The notes: generated by a model from the sequence alone, not told the origin. A stretch of DNA of 64,000 nucleotides from Lacticaseibacillus baoqingensis (GCF_003946165.1 NZ_RHOI01000013.1:1-64000); one strand, 5' to 3'. Positions 36,689-46,837 are shown, counted from the stretch's first letter. Numbers and translations: made by a program.

Positions 36689-36964
36689 ATGGCAAACAAA
36701 GCTGAATTGATCGAAAGCGTTGTGGAAAAGACTGGCTTGACCAAGAAAGACGCAACCGCAGCCGTTGACGCTGTCTTCGGTTCGATCCAAGATTCCTTGG
36801 CCCAAGGTGCTAAGGTTCAACTGATCGGTTTCGGTAACTTCGAAGTGCGCGAACGCGCCGCTCGTAAGGGCCGCAACCCACAAACTGGTGCAGAGATCGA
36901 AATCCCTGCATCTAAGGTACCAGCATTCAAGCCTGGTAAGGCACTCAAGGACGCTGTTAAGTAG
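36689..36964 (+). CDS. hup: DNA-binding protein HU
   Basis: A 91-residue nucleoid protein that binds and bends DNA as a dimer. [11 protein letters not shown] starts the helical body, [21 protein letters not shown] is the beta-arm signature (quoted in part), and [16 protein letters not shown] ends the protein. The ATG at 36689 gives the canonical N-terminus. An ATG six codons earlier overlaps the GGAGGTG site and is rejected. Codon bias is extreme, as expected for an abundant protein. Confidence 0.97.
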   Translation: MANKAELIESVVEKTGLTKKDATAAVDAVFGSIQDSLAQGAKVQLIGFGNFEVRERAARKGRNPQTGAEIEIPASKVPAFKPGKALKDAVK

Positions 36965-36991
36965 TCTCCTGAGGCAATGATACACAGAATC

Positions 36992-37025
36992 GGCTGAGCC
37001 CCTCGGGACTCGGCCTTTCTTTTTG
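36992..37025 (+). terminator. hup terminator
   Basis: GGCTGAGCCC pairs with GGGACTCGGCC (one bulged A), followed by a TTTCTTTTT run. Confidence 0.82.
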
Positions 37026-37072
37026 CCGGTGGGGCTAAAATGGCCCTGTGCGCGTTGAAAGCGGAGGATGAG

Positions 37073-38335
37073 ATGAGTTATTCCAAAGAGATGCTAGATG
37101 CCTTAGAACGTGGCGATATGGCAGATGCCAAGGCCTTTTTCAAAGATGTCTTAGCGCACGATGATGATGAAACCAAATACAACCTTGCCGAAGAGCTTTA
37201 TGCACTGGGCTTCATCGGCCAAGCCCAGCGCTTGTACCAAGAGTTGTTAGGCAAATATCCGGATCAAGATGATATCAAAACCATGCTGGCAGATATTGCT
37301 GTTTCTAACGGTGATAGCGATCAAGCATTGAATTATCTTGCTCAAGTCGGCCCTGACAGTGATGCGTATGTGCAAGCGTTAATGACTGCTGCTGATGTCT
37401 ACCAAACCCAAGGTCTTTATGAAGTGAGCGAGCAAAAACTTTTAGAAGCGCGGCAGTTGGCGCCAGATGAGCTGGTGATCACCTTTGCGTTAGGTGAGTT
37501 ATATTTTGCTTGGGGCAAAGACGACCAAGCGGCGCTGGCTTATTCTGATTTGATCCAAGCTGGTGTGGCTGAAATGGCCGGGGTTTCAGTGAAGTCTCGG
37601 TATGCTGCCACGTTAGCCAATATGGGACAATATGAAGACGCGGTGGCCGTTTATGAAGACCTCAAAGATGCGCTGGATGTTAATGATGCGTTTACCTTAG
37701 GCAGCTTATATGCGCAACTCAAAGACTATCCGCGCGCCATTGATGCCCTTCAGCGGGTGATCACTGAAGATGCCAGTTATGCCAATGCGTATTTGCCGCT
37801 GGCCCAAGCCCAAGCGGCAGATCATCAAGGCGACGCGGCGTTGACGACGGTGCAAGCCGGCTTGCAAGTCGATGATACCAATCCGGAATTATTCGCGTTA
37901 GGCGCACAATTGGCGCTGAAAGCCGATGATCAGCCTTTAGCGCGCACGTATTTGCAAAAGGCTCGCAAGCTTGATCCGGAAAATCAAACTGTAATGCTGG
38001 CTTGGTCCAACTTATTGTTGGCAGAAGGGGCTGATCAGGATAATGTGGCCTTTTTGGAAGCAATCGACAAATCTGGCGAGGTGGATCCGCAGATTTATTG
38101 GAACCTGGCGAAAAGCTATGATCGCTTAGACCAGCCACAACAGGCGCGGGAGAATTATCTCCTGGCTTTTGGCCGCTTTCAGGACTCGCGGGATTTCTTA
38201 TTGGATATCATCGACTTCTTCCAGTCCACCGCGGCCATTCCTGAACTCAAAGCGGCAATGACCCGTTATTTGGCCTTGGTGCCGGATGATGCAGCGATGC
38301 AAGCGCGCCTGGATGAACTTAACGCGGAAGCCTAA
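37073..38335 (+). CDS. Tetratricopeptide-repeat protein
   Basis: A 420-residue protein made almost wholly of TPR units from residue 20 to 410, with recognisable repeats such as GFIGQAQRLYQELLGKYPDQ, GQYEDAVAVYEDLKDALDV and DYPRAIDALQRVITEDASYA. No signal peptide or membrane segment is present, so it is cytosolic. Similar proteins (YpiA-like) follow hup in many Bacillota. Partners are unknown. Start is the ATG five bases after GGAGG. The upstream in-frame extension has no site. Confidence 0.88.
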   Translation: MSYSKEMLDALERGDMADAKAFFKDVLAHDDDETKYNLAEELYALGFIGQAQRLYQELLGKYPDQDDIKTMLADIAVSNGDSDQALNYLAQVGPDSDAYVQALMTAADVYQTQGLYEVSEQKLLEARQLAPDELVITFALGELYFAWGKDDQAALAYSDLIQAGVAEMAGVSVKSRYAATLANMGQYEDAVAVYEDLKDALDVNDAFTLGSLYAQLKDYPRAIDALQRVITEDASYANAYLPLAQAQAADHQGDAALTTVQAGLQVDDTNPELFALGAQLALKADDQPLARTYLQKARKLDPENQTVMLAWSNLLLAEGADQDNVAFLEAIDKSGEVDPQIYWNLAKSYDRLDQPQQARENYLLAFGRFQDSRDFLLDIIDFFQSTAAIPELKAAMTRYLALVPDDAAMQARLDELNAEA

Positions 38336-38355
38336 GCGGGCGTTGCGCCCCATTT

Positions 38356-38388
38356 AAAAGCCGGCGCTTCTAGTCGCCGGCTTTTGTG
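38356..38388 (+). terminator. Terminator of the TPR gene
   Basis: A perfect 11-bp stem (AAAAGCCGGCG with CGCCGGCTTTT) around an 8-nt loop. Confidence 0.88.
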
Positions 38389-38435
38389 CTGGGTGCTGGG
38401 ATTTGCTATGATAGATGAGATTGTGAGGGGAAAAC

Positions 38436-39617
38436 ATGCAAATCGATTTAACACATCCAGACTTTCAAGCGGCGATCCCAATCTTGAAGCAAATCGAAGC
38501 CGCTGGGTATGAAGCGTATTTTGTCGGCGGCAGTGTCCGTGACGCCTTATTAGGCTTGCCGATCCATGATGTGGATATTGCCAGTTCTGCTTATCCAGAA
38601 GAAATCAAGCAGATCTTCAAGAAAACGGTGGATACCGGCATCCAACATGGCACGGTGATGGTGTTGGACCATGGGGTCGGCTATGAAGTGACGACCTTTC
38701 GCACCGAGTCGACGTATCAAGATTTCCGCCGGCCGGATCAAGTGACCTTCGTGCGCTCGCTGGCCGAAGATCTCAAACGCCGCGATTTTACCGTGAACGC
38801 GTTGGCAGCGCGCCATGATGGCAGTGTCGTCGATATGTTTGCCGGCTTGGCTGATCTCAAAGCCAAGCGCCTGCGCGCCGTGGGCGATCCGCAAGCGCGT
38901 TTTCATGAAGATGCTTTGCGGATGATGCGGGCGGTGCGGTTTGAAAGTCAGCTGGGTTTTGCAGTCGCGCCGGCCACACAAGCTGCGATCGCGGAAAATG
39001 CGCCGCTGTTAGCGCATATCTCCGTGGAGCGGATCGCCAGTGAGTTCACCCGCTTGTTGTTGGGCCAAGACCGCAATGCGGGTTTGGCGACATTTTTAGC
39101 CACGGGGTTGTACCGGTATGTGCCGCAAATGGCCACCAAGGCAAAAGCGTTGGCGGCTTTTGGACAATTGCCGGACACACCGATCGCATCGGCTGCAGTG
39201 GCGTGGACGTTAGTGTGTCATTGCCTGGCCTTGCCGGTGGCCGCGACCATGAAAGCTTGGAAGCAAGCCAACGATCTCAATCACTTAGTGCAAAATGCCG
39301 TGGGCTTATTGCCAAAACTTGCTGCAACGACGCCTTGGGACTTGTATTTGGCCGGTAAAGCGGCAGTGGACGTGGCCGCAGCTGCGCAAGCGTATTTGCA
39401 GCCAGGCTTTGATCCGGCCCCAGTGCAAGCGGCTTATGCGGCCTTGCCGATCCATAGCAGCCGCGATTTGGCGCTGAATGGGCGGGATCTGATGACGCAT
39501 GGCATGCGCCCAGGGCCGCAGTTGGGGCAAACGTTGAAGCGCATCGAGCAAGCGGTGGTCTGCGGCAGACTGTCGAATCAGATGGAATCGCTTTTAGCCG
39601 CCGCGATGGATGAATAA
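38436..39617 (+). CDS. cca: CCA tRNA nucleotidyltransferase
   Basis: A 393-residue class II enzyme that adds or repairs CCA at tRNA 3' ends. Head motifs: [13 protein letters not shown] and [12 protein letters not shown] (two metal aspartates), then [27 protein letters not shown], and [12 protein letters not shown]. The body and tail domains follow, with no HD domain. The last quarter is Ala-rich and less conserved, as in lactobacilli. It precedes a small gene and an ABC-F gene. Confidence 0.95.
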   Translation: MQIDLTHPDFQAAIPILKQIEAAGYEAYFVGGSVRDALLGLPIHDVDIASSAYPEEIKQIFKKTVDTGIQHGTVMVLDHGVGYEVTTFRTESTYQDFRRPDQVTFVRSLAEDLKRRDFTVNALAARHDGSVVDMFAGLADLKAKRLRAVGDPQARFHEDALRMMRAVRFESQLGFAVAPATQAAIAENAPLLAHISVERIASEFTRLLLGQDRNAGLATFLATGLYRYVPQMATKAKALAAFGQLPDTPIASAAVAWTLVCHCLALPVAATMKAWKQANDLNHLVQNAVGLLPKLAATTPWDLYLAGKAAVDVAAAAQAYLQPGFDPAPVQAAYAALPIHSSRDLALNGRDLMTHGMRPGPQLGQTLKRIEQAVVCGRLSNQMESLLAAAMDE

Positions 39618-39663
39618 GTGTGTTAGAATAGTCATGTAAGCACATTCAGAGAGGATGAGTGAT

Positions 39664-40122
39664 ATGACGGAACACGCTTTTGAACAGTTGGTCTTCCACT
39701 TCCGTAATGGGGATGAGTGGACGATCTCACATAAGGAATTAGCCGATATTTGGATCAGCCGCGTCACCACCAGCTATGGCCGGATCAATGGCGGCAAGAT
39801 CCAAGAAATTCACCCATGCAAGAGTTTCAAAGTGGAGATTTTGCCAGAAGCGGATCACGTGAAGTCTACCGACATCAACACCGGTTCTTTGGAATTAGGG
39901 ATGTTTGGGCGCGCAACGAAGTATCAAGACATCGAGAAGATGGATCTGATCTATGATGCTGCAGCCAATAACCAGATCCAGATCTACTTCCCATTCAAGC
40001 AAAAAGATCCCAGCGGCTTAGACAATGCTTATCAAACCAGCAAAGTCAGCCAAAAAGACGGGCATTTGTATATCGTCATCGATGAAACCCATACGGTTGA
40101 CGATGATTATCCGCAAATTTGA
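39664..40122 (+). CDS. Conserved hypothetical protein
   Basis: A 152-residue acidic, soluble, beta-rich protein with no signal peptide or membrane helix. Notable stretches are FHFRNGDEWTISHKELADIW near the start, LGMFGRATKYQDIEKMDLIY in the middle and LYIVIDETHTVDDD at the end. I do not recognise the family. It sits between cca and the ABC-F gene, and similar small proteins occur there in lactobacilli as far as I recall. Two ATGs are possible: 39655 abuts the AGAGAGG site, and 39664 is nine bases from it and preferred. Confidence 0.75.
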   Translation: MTEHAFEQLVFHFRNGDEWTISHKELADIWISRVTTSYGRINGGKIQEIHPCKSFKVEILPEADHVKSTDINTGSLELGMFGRATKYQDIEKMDLIYDAAANNQIQIYFPFKQKDPSGLDNAYQTSKVSQKDGHLYIVIDETHTVDDDYPQI

Positions 40123-40133
40123 TCACGATTTGG

Positions 40134-40163
40134 GAGCGGGGCTTTGGCCCGCTCTTTTTTTTT
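40134..40163 (+). terminator. Terminator of the small hypothetical gene
   Basis: GAGCGGG (40134-40140) pairs with CCCGCTC (40148-40154), followed by nine T residues. Confidence 0.9.
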
Positions 40164-40238
40164 CGGCCGAGCCGGTTTTTGTCTCAACCCCTTTTCTTTG
40201 TTATGATAGACCCAGACTGACAAAAGGATCGGATAAAC

Positions 40239-42128
40239 ATGCAAACTTTGATGGCAAGCGGCGTAAGCAAGGCTTACGGCGATAAGCAACTCTTTAAGGG
40301 GATCGACTTTTTGATCAACGCTGGTGATCGCATCGGCTTGATCGGGGTCAATGGCACCGGCAAGTCAACATTATTAAATGGGTTGGCAGAGGTGGAACCA
40401 TTCGACCAAGGCGACGTGACGACGCCGAAAAACTACCGCATCGCCTATCTTGCCCAAAAACCGGCGTTAGCAGTGCACAAGCGCATCATGGATGCAGTAT
40501 ATGGCGGCGATGGCCCGGTATTTGCGGCCTTGCGCCAATACCAACAGGCTTTGGCGGCTTACACCAAAGCGCCGATGGATGAAGCGGCACAGACGGCTTA
40601 TGCGAAAGCAGATGCCAAAATGACGCAGCTGGATGGCTGGTCGGTGGATACGGATATCAAGACGATCTTGACCCAATTGCACTTAAGCGACTTGGATCGC
40701 ACGATCGGCAGCTTGTCTGGCGGCCAACAAAAACGGGTCGGCTTGGCGCAAGTCTTGATCGAATCACCAGATCTGTTGATCTTAGACGAACCGACGAACC
40801 ACTTGGATTTTGACTCGATTGCCTGGTTGGAACAAACCTTGAGCAAATATAAAGGCGCGTTATTAGTTGTGACCCATGATCGGTACTTCTTGGATCGCGT
40901 TGCCAACAATATTTGGGAGTTGGATCACGGCCAACTGTATCGCTACACAGGCAACTATGAAGCGTATGTCCAACAAAAAGCGGCCCAAGTTGCCCGTGAT
41001 TCTGCCGCCGCGCATAAGCAGCAGCAGCTTTATCAACAAGAGCTGACCTGGATGCATGCCGGCGCTCAAGCCCGCACGACCAAACAACAAGCGCGGATCA
41101 ATCGCTTTAATGACCTGAAAGACGAAATGGCAGCGCGTCCCAGCGCTCAAGGTCAAGTGGAAATGCAAGTGGCATCGACGCGCTTAGGCAAAAAGGTGAT
41201 CACATTTAAAGACGCCAATTTACAACTCGGCGACCACCAGATCCTCAAAGACTTTTCTTGGTTGGTGCAACCTGGCCAGCGCGTGGGTATCACTGGCGAA
41301 AATGGGGCAGGTAAATCGACGCTGCTTAACGTCATTGCCGGCCGTTTGCCGCTTGACAGCGGGGTGTTGGAAATCGGCGAAACCGTGAAGTTAGGGTATT
41401 ACACCCAGCTTTCACAAGACCTCGATGATTCCAAGCGCGTGATCGCTTATTTGCAAGCGATCGGCGAAGGGTTAGTGACCAATACTGGCGAGCGGATCAG
41501 CGTGACGCAATTATTGGAACAATTTTTATTTCCGCGAAGCATGCATGGCGAGTTGATTGGACGGTTATCCGGCGGGGAAAAGCGGCGGTTGTACTTGTTG
41601 CAAGTGTTGATGCAGCAACCAAATGTTTTGCTGCTGGATGAGCCGACGAATGACTTGGATGTGGCGACGTTGACCGTCTTAGAAGATTATCTCGCGCATT
41701 TCCCTGGTACGGTGATCACCGTGAGCCATGATCGCTACTTTTTGGATAAAGTGGCCGATCAGTTATTGATCTTCCAAGGCCGCGGCGTAATCGACCGTTA
41801 TGTCGGCGCGTTTAGCGACTACTTGCAAAAACAACTGGCTGCTCCTGCCGCCAAACCCGCCGCCAAGCCCAAAGCTGCCCCTAAGGCGCAAACGGCGAAG
41901 GTCAAGACAAAATTGACCTATGCAGAAAGTATGGAACATGATAAGCTACAAACACAAATGGATGCTATCGATGACCAGATCACTGGCTTAAAAGCTGAAA
42001 TGGCGCAAGTGCCAGGCGAAGATTATGTACGCTTAGGCGACTTGCAAGCCCAGATCGACACCCTCAACGGCCAACTTGATCAAATGTTTGATCGCTTTGC
42101 TGAGTTGGACGAATATGTCAATGAATAA
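40239..42128 (+). CDS. ABC-F family ATPase, Uup-like
   Basis: A 629-residue cytosolic protein with two ABC cassettes and no membrane domain, as in translation factors of the ABC-F group. Cassette 1: GVNGTGKSTLL, signature LSGGQQKRVGLAQ, LLILDEPTNHLD. Cassette 2: GENGAGKSTLL, LSGGEKRRLYLLQ, LLLDEPTNDLD. Between them is a linker with basic residues (ARTTKQQARINRF), and a C-terminal Ala/Lys-rich hinge leads to a coiled coil (about 570-629), the mark of Uup. Family members bind the ribosome and may relieve stalling. It is followed 12 bases on by thyA. Confidence 0.9.
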   Translation: MQTLMASGVSKAYGDKQLFKGIDFLINAGDRIGLIGVNGTGKSTLLNGLAEVEPFDQGDVTTPKNYRIAYLAQKPALAVHKRIMDAVYGGDGPVFAALRQYQQALAAYTKAPMDEAAQTAYAKADAKMTQLDGWSVDTDIKTILTQLHLSDLDRTIGSLSGGQQKRVGLAQVLIESPDLLILDEPTNHLDFDSIAWLEQTLSKYKGALLVVTHDRYFLDRVANNIWELDHGQLYRYTGNYEAYVQQKAAQVARDSAAAHKQQQLYQQELTWMHAGAQARTTKQQARINRFNDLKDEMAARPSAQGQVEMQVASTRLGKKVITFKDANLQLGDHQILKDFSWLVQPGQRVGITGENGAGKSTLLNVIAGRLPLDSGVLEIGETVKLGYYTQLSQDLDDSKRVIAYLQAIGEGLVTNTGERISVTQLLEQFLFPRSMHGELIGRLSGGEKRRLYLLQVLMQQPNVLLLDEPTNDLDVATLTVLEDYLAHFPGTVITVSHDRYFLDKVADQLLIFQGRGVIDRYVGAFSDYLQKQLAAPAAKPAAKPKAAPKAQTAKVKTKLTYAESMEHDKLQTQMDAIDDQITGLKAEMAQVPGEDYVRLGDLQAQIDTLNGQLDQMFDRFAELDEYVNE

Positions 42129-42140
42129 AGGAGTCAGGCG

Positions 42141-43091
42141 ATGTTAGAGCAACCGTATTTAGATCTGATGCAGCAGATCCTTGACGAAGGTGATTTCAAA
42201 GGCGATCGGACCGGTACCGGGACGTATAGCCATTTTGGCGCACAATTGCGCTTTGATCTGCAACAAGGCTTTCCTTTGCTGACCACTAAGAAAGTGCCGT
42301 TTGGGTTGATCAAAAGCGAACTGTTGTGGTTTTTGCACGGGGATACCAATATTCAATTCCTGTTGCAGCATAACAACCATATTTGGGATGAATGGGCGTT
42401 TGAGCGCTGGGTCAACTCAGCTGAATATACCGGGCCGGATATGCATGATTTTGGCCGGCGGCGCTTGGCAGATCCGCAATTCGCCCAAGTGTATCAACGC
42501 GAAATGGCGGCATTTGACCAGCGCATCGTGGATGATGATGCCTTTGCGGCGCGATATGGCAATTTAGGCAATGTCTATGGCAGCCAGTGGCGCGCTTGGA
42601 AGACGTCTCAAGGCGACACGATCGATCAGCTGGGGGATGTGATCCAGGCAATCAAAACCACGCCGAACTCCCGGCGGTTGATCGTCAGTGCTTGGAATCC
42701 AGAAGACGTGCCGACGATGGCGTTGCCGCCATGTCACACCTTGTTCCAGTTTTATGTCAATGATGGGAAGTTGTCGCTGCAGCTGTATCAACGATCAGCT
42801 GACATGTTCTTAGGGGTGCCGTTTAACATCGCTTCTTATGCCTTGTTGACGCATTTGATCGCGCATGAAGTCGGCTTGCAAGTCGGCGAATTCATTCATA
42901 CTTTCGGTGATGCGCACATTTACACCAACCATGTCACCCAAGTCAAAGAACAACTGACTCGGACCCCCAAACCTGCCCCGCAGTTGTGGCTCAATCCGGA
43001 TAAGCATTCCGTGTTTGATTTTGAGATGCAAGATATCAAAGTCGTCAACTATGATCCTTATCCTACGATCAAAGCCCCAGTTGCCGTTTAG
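42141..43091 (+). CDS. thyA: Thymidylate synthase
   Basis: A 316-residue enzyme that methylates dUMP to dTMP with methylenetetrahydrofolate. It has [13 protein letters not shown], the insertion typical of the L. casei enzyme (about residues 90-140), catalytic cysteine in [28 protein letters not shown], and the C-terminal IKAPVAV. AAAGGAG precedes the ATG. Coupling with folA makes sense, since the reaction yields dihydrofolate, the folA substrate. Confidence 0.97.
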   Translation: MLEQPYLDLMQQILDEGDFKGDRTGTGTYSHFGAQLRFDLQQGFPLLTTKKVPFGLIKSELLWFLHGDTNIQFLLQHNNHIWDEWAFERWVNSAEYTGPDMHDFGRRRLADPQFAQVYQREMAAFDQRIVDDDAFAARYGNLGNVYGSQWRAWKTSQGDTIDQLGDVIQAIKTTPNSRRLIVSAWNPEDVPTMALPPCHTLFQFYVNDGKLSLQLYQRSADMFLGVPFNIASYALLTHLIAHEVGLQVGEFIHTFGDAHIYTNHVTQVKEQLTRTPKPAPQLWLNPDKHSVFDFEMQDIKVVNYDPYPTIKAPVAV

Positions 43092-43110
43092 ACTTAAAGG
43101 AGAAAACCTG

Positions 43111-43599
43111 GTGATCGCATTTTTATGGGCCCAAGCTGCCAACGGCGTGATCGGCAAAAATGGCCGCTTGCCGTGGCATTTGCCAGATGATCTGGCATAT
43201 TTTAAACAACAAACGTTAGGTCAGCTGACGGTGATGGGCCGCAAGACGTATTTAGGCTTGCCCAAGCGGCCATTGCCTGGCCGCACTAACGTGGTGTTGA
43301 CACATGATGTGACGTTTGCTGCCCCTGGGGTGGTCGTGGTGCATTCGGCAGCTGAACTTTGTGCACTGGCCGCTAAACATCCGGATCAAAATGTGGTGAT
43401 CACCGGCGGGGCGCAAGTTTTTGCCAGTTTGAAGGACTTGCCTGATACCTTATGGGTCACCCGCTTGGCCGGGGAATTTGATGGGGATGTGGTGATGAGT
43501 GACTTGCCTTGGCAAGCCTTTAAGCTCGTCGCCAGCCGCAAAGTTGCCATGGCAGATCCGCAGCTGACCCACACATTTGAAACTTGGCAGCGCCAATAA
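43111..43599 (+). CDS. folA: Dihydrofolate reductase
   Basis: A 162-residue NADPH-dependent enzyme restoring tetrahydrofolate. The N-terminus IAFLWAQAANGVIGKNGRLP and following WHLPDDLAYF contain the substrate aspartate, and MGRKTYLGLPKRPLPGRTNVV (quoted in part) and VITGGAQVF bind NADPH. It is close to the classic L. casei DHFR. Translation starts at GTG, eight bases after AAAGGAG. A longer frame into thyA is rejected. Confidence 0.96.
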   Translation: MIAFLWAQAANGVIGKNGRLPWHLPDDLAYFKQQTLGQLTVMGRKTYLGLPKRPLPGRTNVVLTHDVTFAAPGVVVVHSAAELCALAAKHPDQNVVITGGAQVFASLKDLPDTLWVTRLAGEFDGDVVMSDLPWQAFKLVASRKVAMADPQLTHTFETWQRQ

Positions 43600-43612
43600 C
43601 CAAGACCAAATC

Positions 43613-43644
43613 AAAAAAGCCGCCTCAATCGAGGCGGCTTTTTT
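43613..43644. terminator. Bidirectional terminator between folA and the haemolysin-III gene
   Basis: A perfect 14-bp stem including A and T runs (43613-43626 with 43631-43644) around an AATC loop, suited to both converging transcripts. Confidence 0.93.
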
Positions 43645-43649
43645 GTGGC

Positions 43650-44285
43650 TTAGACGAACAAGTATATCGAGGCATACATCAAAGCACTGCCCAGCATTAC
43701 AAACAGATGCCAGATCACATGGATATAAGGGATCTGTTTTTGCGAGTACAAGACGGCACCAAACGTATACGCGATCCCGCCGCCGACCAGCAGCCAAAAC
43801 CCGGCTGGGCCAAGGTGCTGCCACAAAGGTTCGATCCCGATCAGGCACAACCAGCCAAGCAAGACATAAATGCTGGTTTCCACCAAGCGCCATTTGCCGA
43901 TGAAAAAGCACTTATAGCCGATCCCGGCAAAACACAAGGCCCAGATCCCGATCAACAACCCCCAGCCGAGTTTGCCGCCGATGGCGACTAAACAATATGG
44001 CAAGTAAGAGCCGGCGATCAAGATGAAAACGCCAGAATGGTCGAGGACTTGCAGTACATGGCGAGCCTTGGTGAAATAAAAACTGTGAAAAGCCGTTGAC
44101 GCCGAGTACAACAAGATCAATGCGACGCCAAACCCGATGAAGCTGGCCAAGCGCGTCGGGCTGCCTTGGCCTTTATACGCTAAGGCGATCGTGCCGATCA
44201 ACGCCATCCCTAAGCCCATGGCATGGGTGGTGGCGCTGAGGCTTTCGTTAGTAAAGGTATAGAAATTGGATTTAGATAGTTGCAT
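43650..44285 (-). CDS. Haemolysin-III / PAQR family membrane protein
   Basis: A 211-residue integral membrane protein with seven predicted helices. Family hallmarks are SATTHAMGLGMALIG in helix one, LYSASTAFHSFYF, VLDHSGVFILIAGSYLPY, and HVIWHLFVMLGS near the end, in which conserved Ser, His and Asp residues form the presumed zinc site. Despite its name, haemolytic activity is not a safe inference. The family may act as a ceramidase-like hydrolase. GGAGG precedes the ATG. It is a single-gene leftward unit. Confidence 0.88.
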   Translation of the reverse strand: MQLSKSNFYTFTNESLSATTHAMGLGMALIGTIALAYKGQGSPTRLASFIGFGVALILLYSASTAFHSFYFTKARHVLQVLDHSGVFILIAGSYLPYCLVAIGGKLGWGLLIGIWALCFAGIGYKCFFIGKWRLVETSIYVLLGWLCLIGIEPLWQHLGPAGFWLLVGGGIAYTFGAVLYSQKQIPYIHVIWHLFVMLGSALMYASIYLFV

Positions 44286-44397
44286 CGAGATGACCTCCGC
44301 ATTTGCCGGTTATGCCTTTGACATTTACGAATCTATCATAGCATGATAAGATGGTAAAAACAACTTAACCTAGTCACTGAAACTAGATGACCCTTTG

Positions 44398-44426
44398 CTG
44401 ACAAGGTAGCGGGTCTTTGTTATACT
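44398..44426 (+). promoter_or_regulatory. degV promoter
   Basis: CTGACA (44398-44403), 17-base spacer, TATACT (44421-44426) with an upstream TG, so an extended -10. A CTAGT/ACTAG dyad lies just upstream, in the region shared with the divergent membrane-protein gene. Confidence 0.65.
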
Positions 44427-44469
44427 AAATTAGTGGCTAACGTAACCTATAAGAAAGTGTGGCCGAAAC

Positions 44470-45312
44470 ATGCCAAAAATTAAACTCGTGACAGATTCAT
44501 CGATTCAACTCACACCTGAGGAAATCGCTCAATATGATATTCGGGTGGTCCCTTTGACCATCATGATCGACAGCACCGTGTATATCGATGGTGAAACGAT
44601 CTCAAGAACTGAATTTATGGATAAAATGGCGGCGTCATCGGCTTTGCCAAAAACATCGCAGCCGGCACCAGGGACGTTTTTAGATGTCTATAATGAACTG
44701 ACGGCAGATGGCAGCCAAGTGCTTTCCGTGCATATGTTGCAAGCCATCAGCGGCACTGTCAACTCGGCACGCCAAGCGGCTGAAATGTGTGATGGCGACG
44801 TGACGGTGATCGATTCTGATTTCACCGATCGCGCGATGAGCTTTCAAGTCTTAGAAGCGGCGCGCTTGATCGCCACCGGTGCGGATATGCCTGCCGTCTT
44901 AGCCCAAATGGACAAGGTCAAAGCCAATACTACCTTAGTGATGGGAGTTTCGACTTTAGACAACTTGGTCAAAGGCGGCCGCTTAAGCCGCGCTGCCGGC
45001 GCCATTTCGACCTTGCTCAACATCAAGGTGATCTTGCAAGTCGCAGATGGTGAGTTGAAGGTGATCCAAAAAGGCCGCGGGACTAAGACCTTGCACAAGT
45101 TCGTGGACAGCTTCATCGAAAAGATGCAGTCATTTGACCACTTGCATGCCGTCGGGGTTTCTTTTGCCGGCGGGGAAGCTTATGCGCAAGAAATCGCCGC
45201 GAAGATCAAAGCGGCCTTGCCGCAAGTGCCGTTATTGATCCAGCCGACGGACCCGGTGATCGCAACGCATACCGGTGCCGGGGCATTTGCCATCATGTGC
45301 TACACCGATTAG
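44470..45312 (+). CDS. DegV family fatty-acid-binding protein
   Basis: A 280-residue protein of the DegV/FakB family, whose members bind a fatty acid for phosphorylation by FakA. It starts KIKLVTDSSIQLTPEEI, has the ligand-site motifs SALPKTSQPAPGTF and SAISGT-like ISGTVNSARQAA, and ends TGAGAFAIMCYTD. Here it is followed by the SGNH-ypmS-msrA cluster, as in Bacillus. Whether this copy acts as FakB cannot be told. Confidence 0.92.
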   Translation: MPKIKLVTDSSIQLTPEEIAQYDIRVVPLTIMIDSTVYIDGETISRTEFMDKMAASSALPKTSQPAPGTFLDVYNELTADGSQVLSVHMLQAISGTVNSARQAAEMCDGDVTVIDSDFTDRAMSFQVLEAARLIATGADMPAVLAQMDKVKANTTLVMGVSTLDNLVKGGRLSRAAGAISTLLNIKVILQVADGELKVIQKGRGTKTLHKFVDSFIEKMQSFDHLHAVGVSFAGGEAYAQEIAAKIKAALPQVPLLIQPTDPVIATHTGAGAFAIMCYTD

Positions 45313-45325
45313 AAAATTCAGTGAG

Positions 45326-45348
45326 GGCAGGGGTGACCCTGCCTTTTT
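45326..45348 (+). terminator. degV terminator
   Basis: GGCAGGG and CCCTGCC form a perfect 7-bp stem with a GTGA loop, followed by five T residues. Confidence 0.85.
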
Positions 45349-45369
45349 GTGCTTAAAAGGGTGATAAAA

Positions 45370-46215
45370 GTGAAACAAACGATTCGGGCCTTGCTGGTCG
45401 TCATTGCCGTGGCGGTGGTGACGTTTGCCGGATGGCAGTGGTTTGGGCCTAAAGTCGCCGCCACTAACTTACAAGGCGTCACCACCAAGGTGCAGCCGTT
45501 GAAGTTGGTAGGGATCGGGGATTCATTGACCCATGGCGTCGGGGATGCCACCAGCAGCGGCGGTTATGTGCCGCTGATCAAAGCCGACCTGGAAGCTAGT
45601 GGCCAATACGATGTGTCCACGGCTAATTTTGGGGTGACCGGCAATACCGCCAAGCAAGTCCAACGGCGGCTGGATACCCAATCTAAGCTCCAACAGGCGG
45701 TCAAACAAGCCGATGTGATCACGCTGACCGTCGGCGGCAATGATCTCATGGCGGTGTTGCAGAAACATTTCTTTGATATTTCGGCTGGCGATGTTGATCG
45801 CGGCAATGCGCAATTTCAAAAGCGGTTGAACAAGTTATTGACCACGATGCGCCAAGCCAATCCAGATGCGCCGATTTACGTTTTTGGGATCTACAATCCG
45901 TTTTACGTGTATTTCCCCAAACTGACAGCGATGACCACCAGCGTGCGGGCGTGGAATCAAGCCACGCAAAAAACGCTGGCCAAGCATTCACAAGCGTATT
46001 ATGTCGATATCGATGCCGTTTTGACCAAAGGCGGCACGACAGCGTCTAAAGCCACCAAGGCGAGTTTGAAACAAGCCTTGGCTGGCGATGAAGAGGCCAA
46101 CCCGTTGATCTTTAGTGAAGACCATTTTCACCCGAATAACGCCGGCTATGCCCAGATGACCAAGCAATTATGGACTAAAATGCAGCAAACACGCAGCACA
46201 TGGGAGCATGAATAA
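45370..46215 (+). CDS. SGNH/GDSL-type lipase-esterase, membrane-anchored (YpmR-like)
   Basis: A 281-residue exported hydrolase. An N-terminal hydrophobic anchor (about 5-25) leads to a GDSL domain: nucleophile in GIGDSLTHGVGD, oxyanion residues in VTGNTAKQV and TVGGNDLM, and the catalytic Asp/His in SEDHFHPNNAGY. I chose a GTG start six bases after AGGGTG, giving MKQTIRALLVV. A GTG seven codons upstream has no site. It overlaps ypmS by one base. Substrate unknown. Confidence 0.87.
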   Translation: MKQTIRALLVVIAVAVVTFAGWQWFGPKVAATNLQGVTTKVQPLKLVGIGDSLTHGVGDATSSGGYVPLIKADLEASGQYDVSTANFGVTGNTAKQVQRRLDTQSKLQQAVKQADVITLTVGGNDLMAVLQKHFFDISAGDVDRGNAQFQKRLNKLLTTMRQANPDAPIYVFGIYNPFYVYFPKLTAMTTSVRAWNQATQKTLAKHSQAYYVDIDAVLTKGGTTASKATKASLKQALAGDEEANPLIFSEDHFHPNNAGYAQMTKQLWTKMQQTRSTWEHE

Positions 46216-46826
46216 TGAAGCGAGCAGATAAAAAACCGCGCCGCCCGATCAACTTGTGGCGCTGGGCGACGCTGATCTTGATCGGGTTAGGTTTAGGGAC
46301 CGGAATTTGGTTTACCGTGAAAGTCCTCACCCCCTATCATGATCCAACGATCGCCACTACGACCAGCGCGCCAGAAACGGGTCAGCCGGCATTTTCCGTG
46401 CATTTGACCAAGCGGCAGGTCAACCGGATCGTTGACTACTACTTGAATGATTATCTCAAAGATAGTGACATCAAGTACAGTCTCACGGTCGGAGATCAAG
46501 CCGTTTTAGGCGGCCATTTTAAGTTTTTCGGGGCGACGATCAAGTTCCAGTTGCTGTTTGACCCGTTGGTGCGCAGCAACGGCGACGTCGAATTGAAAGC
46601 TAAAAAGCTTAACATTGGCAGTTTGCCGGTGCCGATCAGCTATGTTTTAAATTATGTTGGTCATTCTTACAAACTGCCTAAGTGGGTCAAGCTCAATAGC
46701 TCAAAAGAAACAGTTGTGTTAAAATTGAGCAAATTCAAATTACAAAACAAGATGCAGATCAAAGCGACGAAGATCGATTTGCCCAATGATGCGATCGACT
46801 TTTCCGTTTATCTGCCGCAAAAATAA
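46215..46826 (+). CDS. YpmS-like (DUF2140) membrane protein
   Basis: A 203-residue protein with a basic N-terminus, one membrane helix (about 15-38) and an extracellular beta-rich domain. [21 protein letters not shown], the motif [14 protein letters not shown] and the C-terminal [11 protein letters not shown] match the DUF2140/YpmS pattern. It has no known function. In Bacillus, ypmR-ypmS-msr is the same order as here. Start ATG overlaps the stop of the SGNH gene by one base. Confidence 0.85.
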   Translation: MKRADKKPRRPINLWRWATLILIGLGLGTGIWFTVKVLTPYHDPTIATTTSAPETGQPAFSVHLTKRQVNRIVDYYLNDYLKDSDIKYSLTVGDQAVLGGHFKFFGATIKFQLLFDPLVRSNGDVELKAKKLNIGSLPVPISYVLNYVGHSYKLPKWVKLNSSKETVVLKLSKFKLQNKMQIKATKIDLPNDAIDFSVYLPQK

Positions 46827-46837
46827 GGAGCGATAAG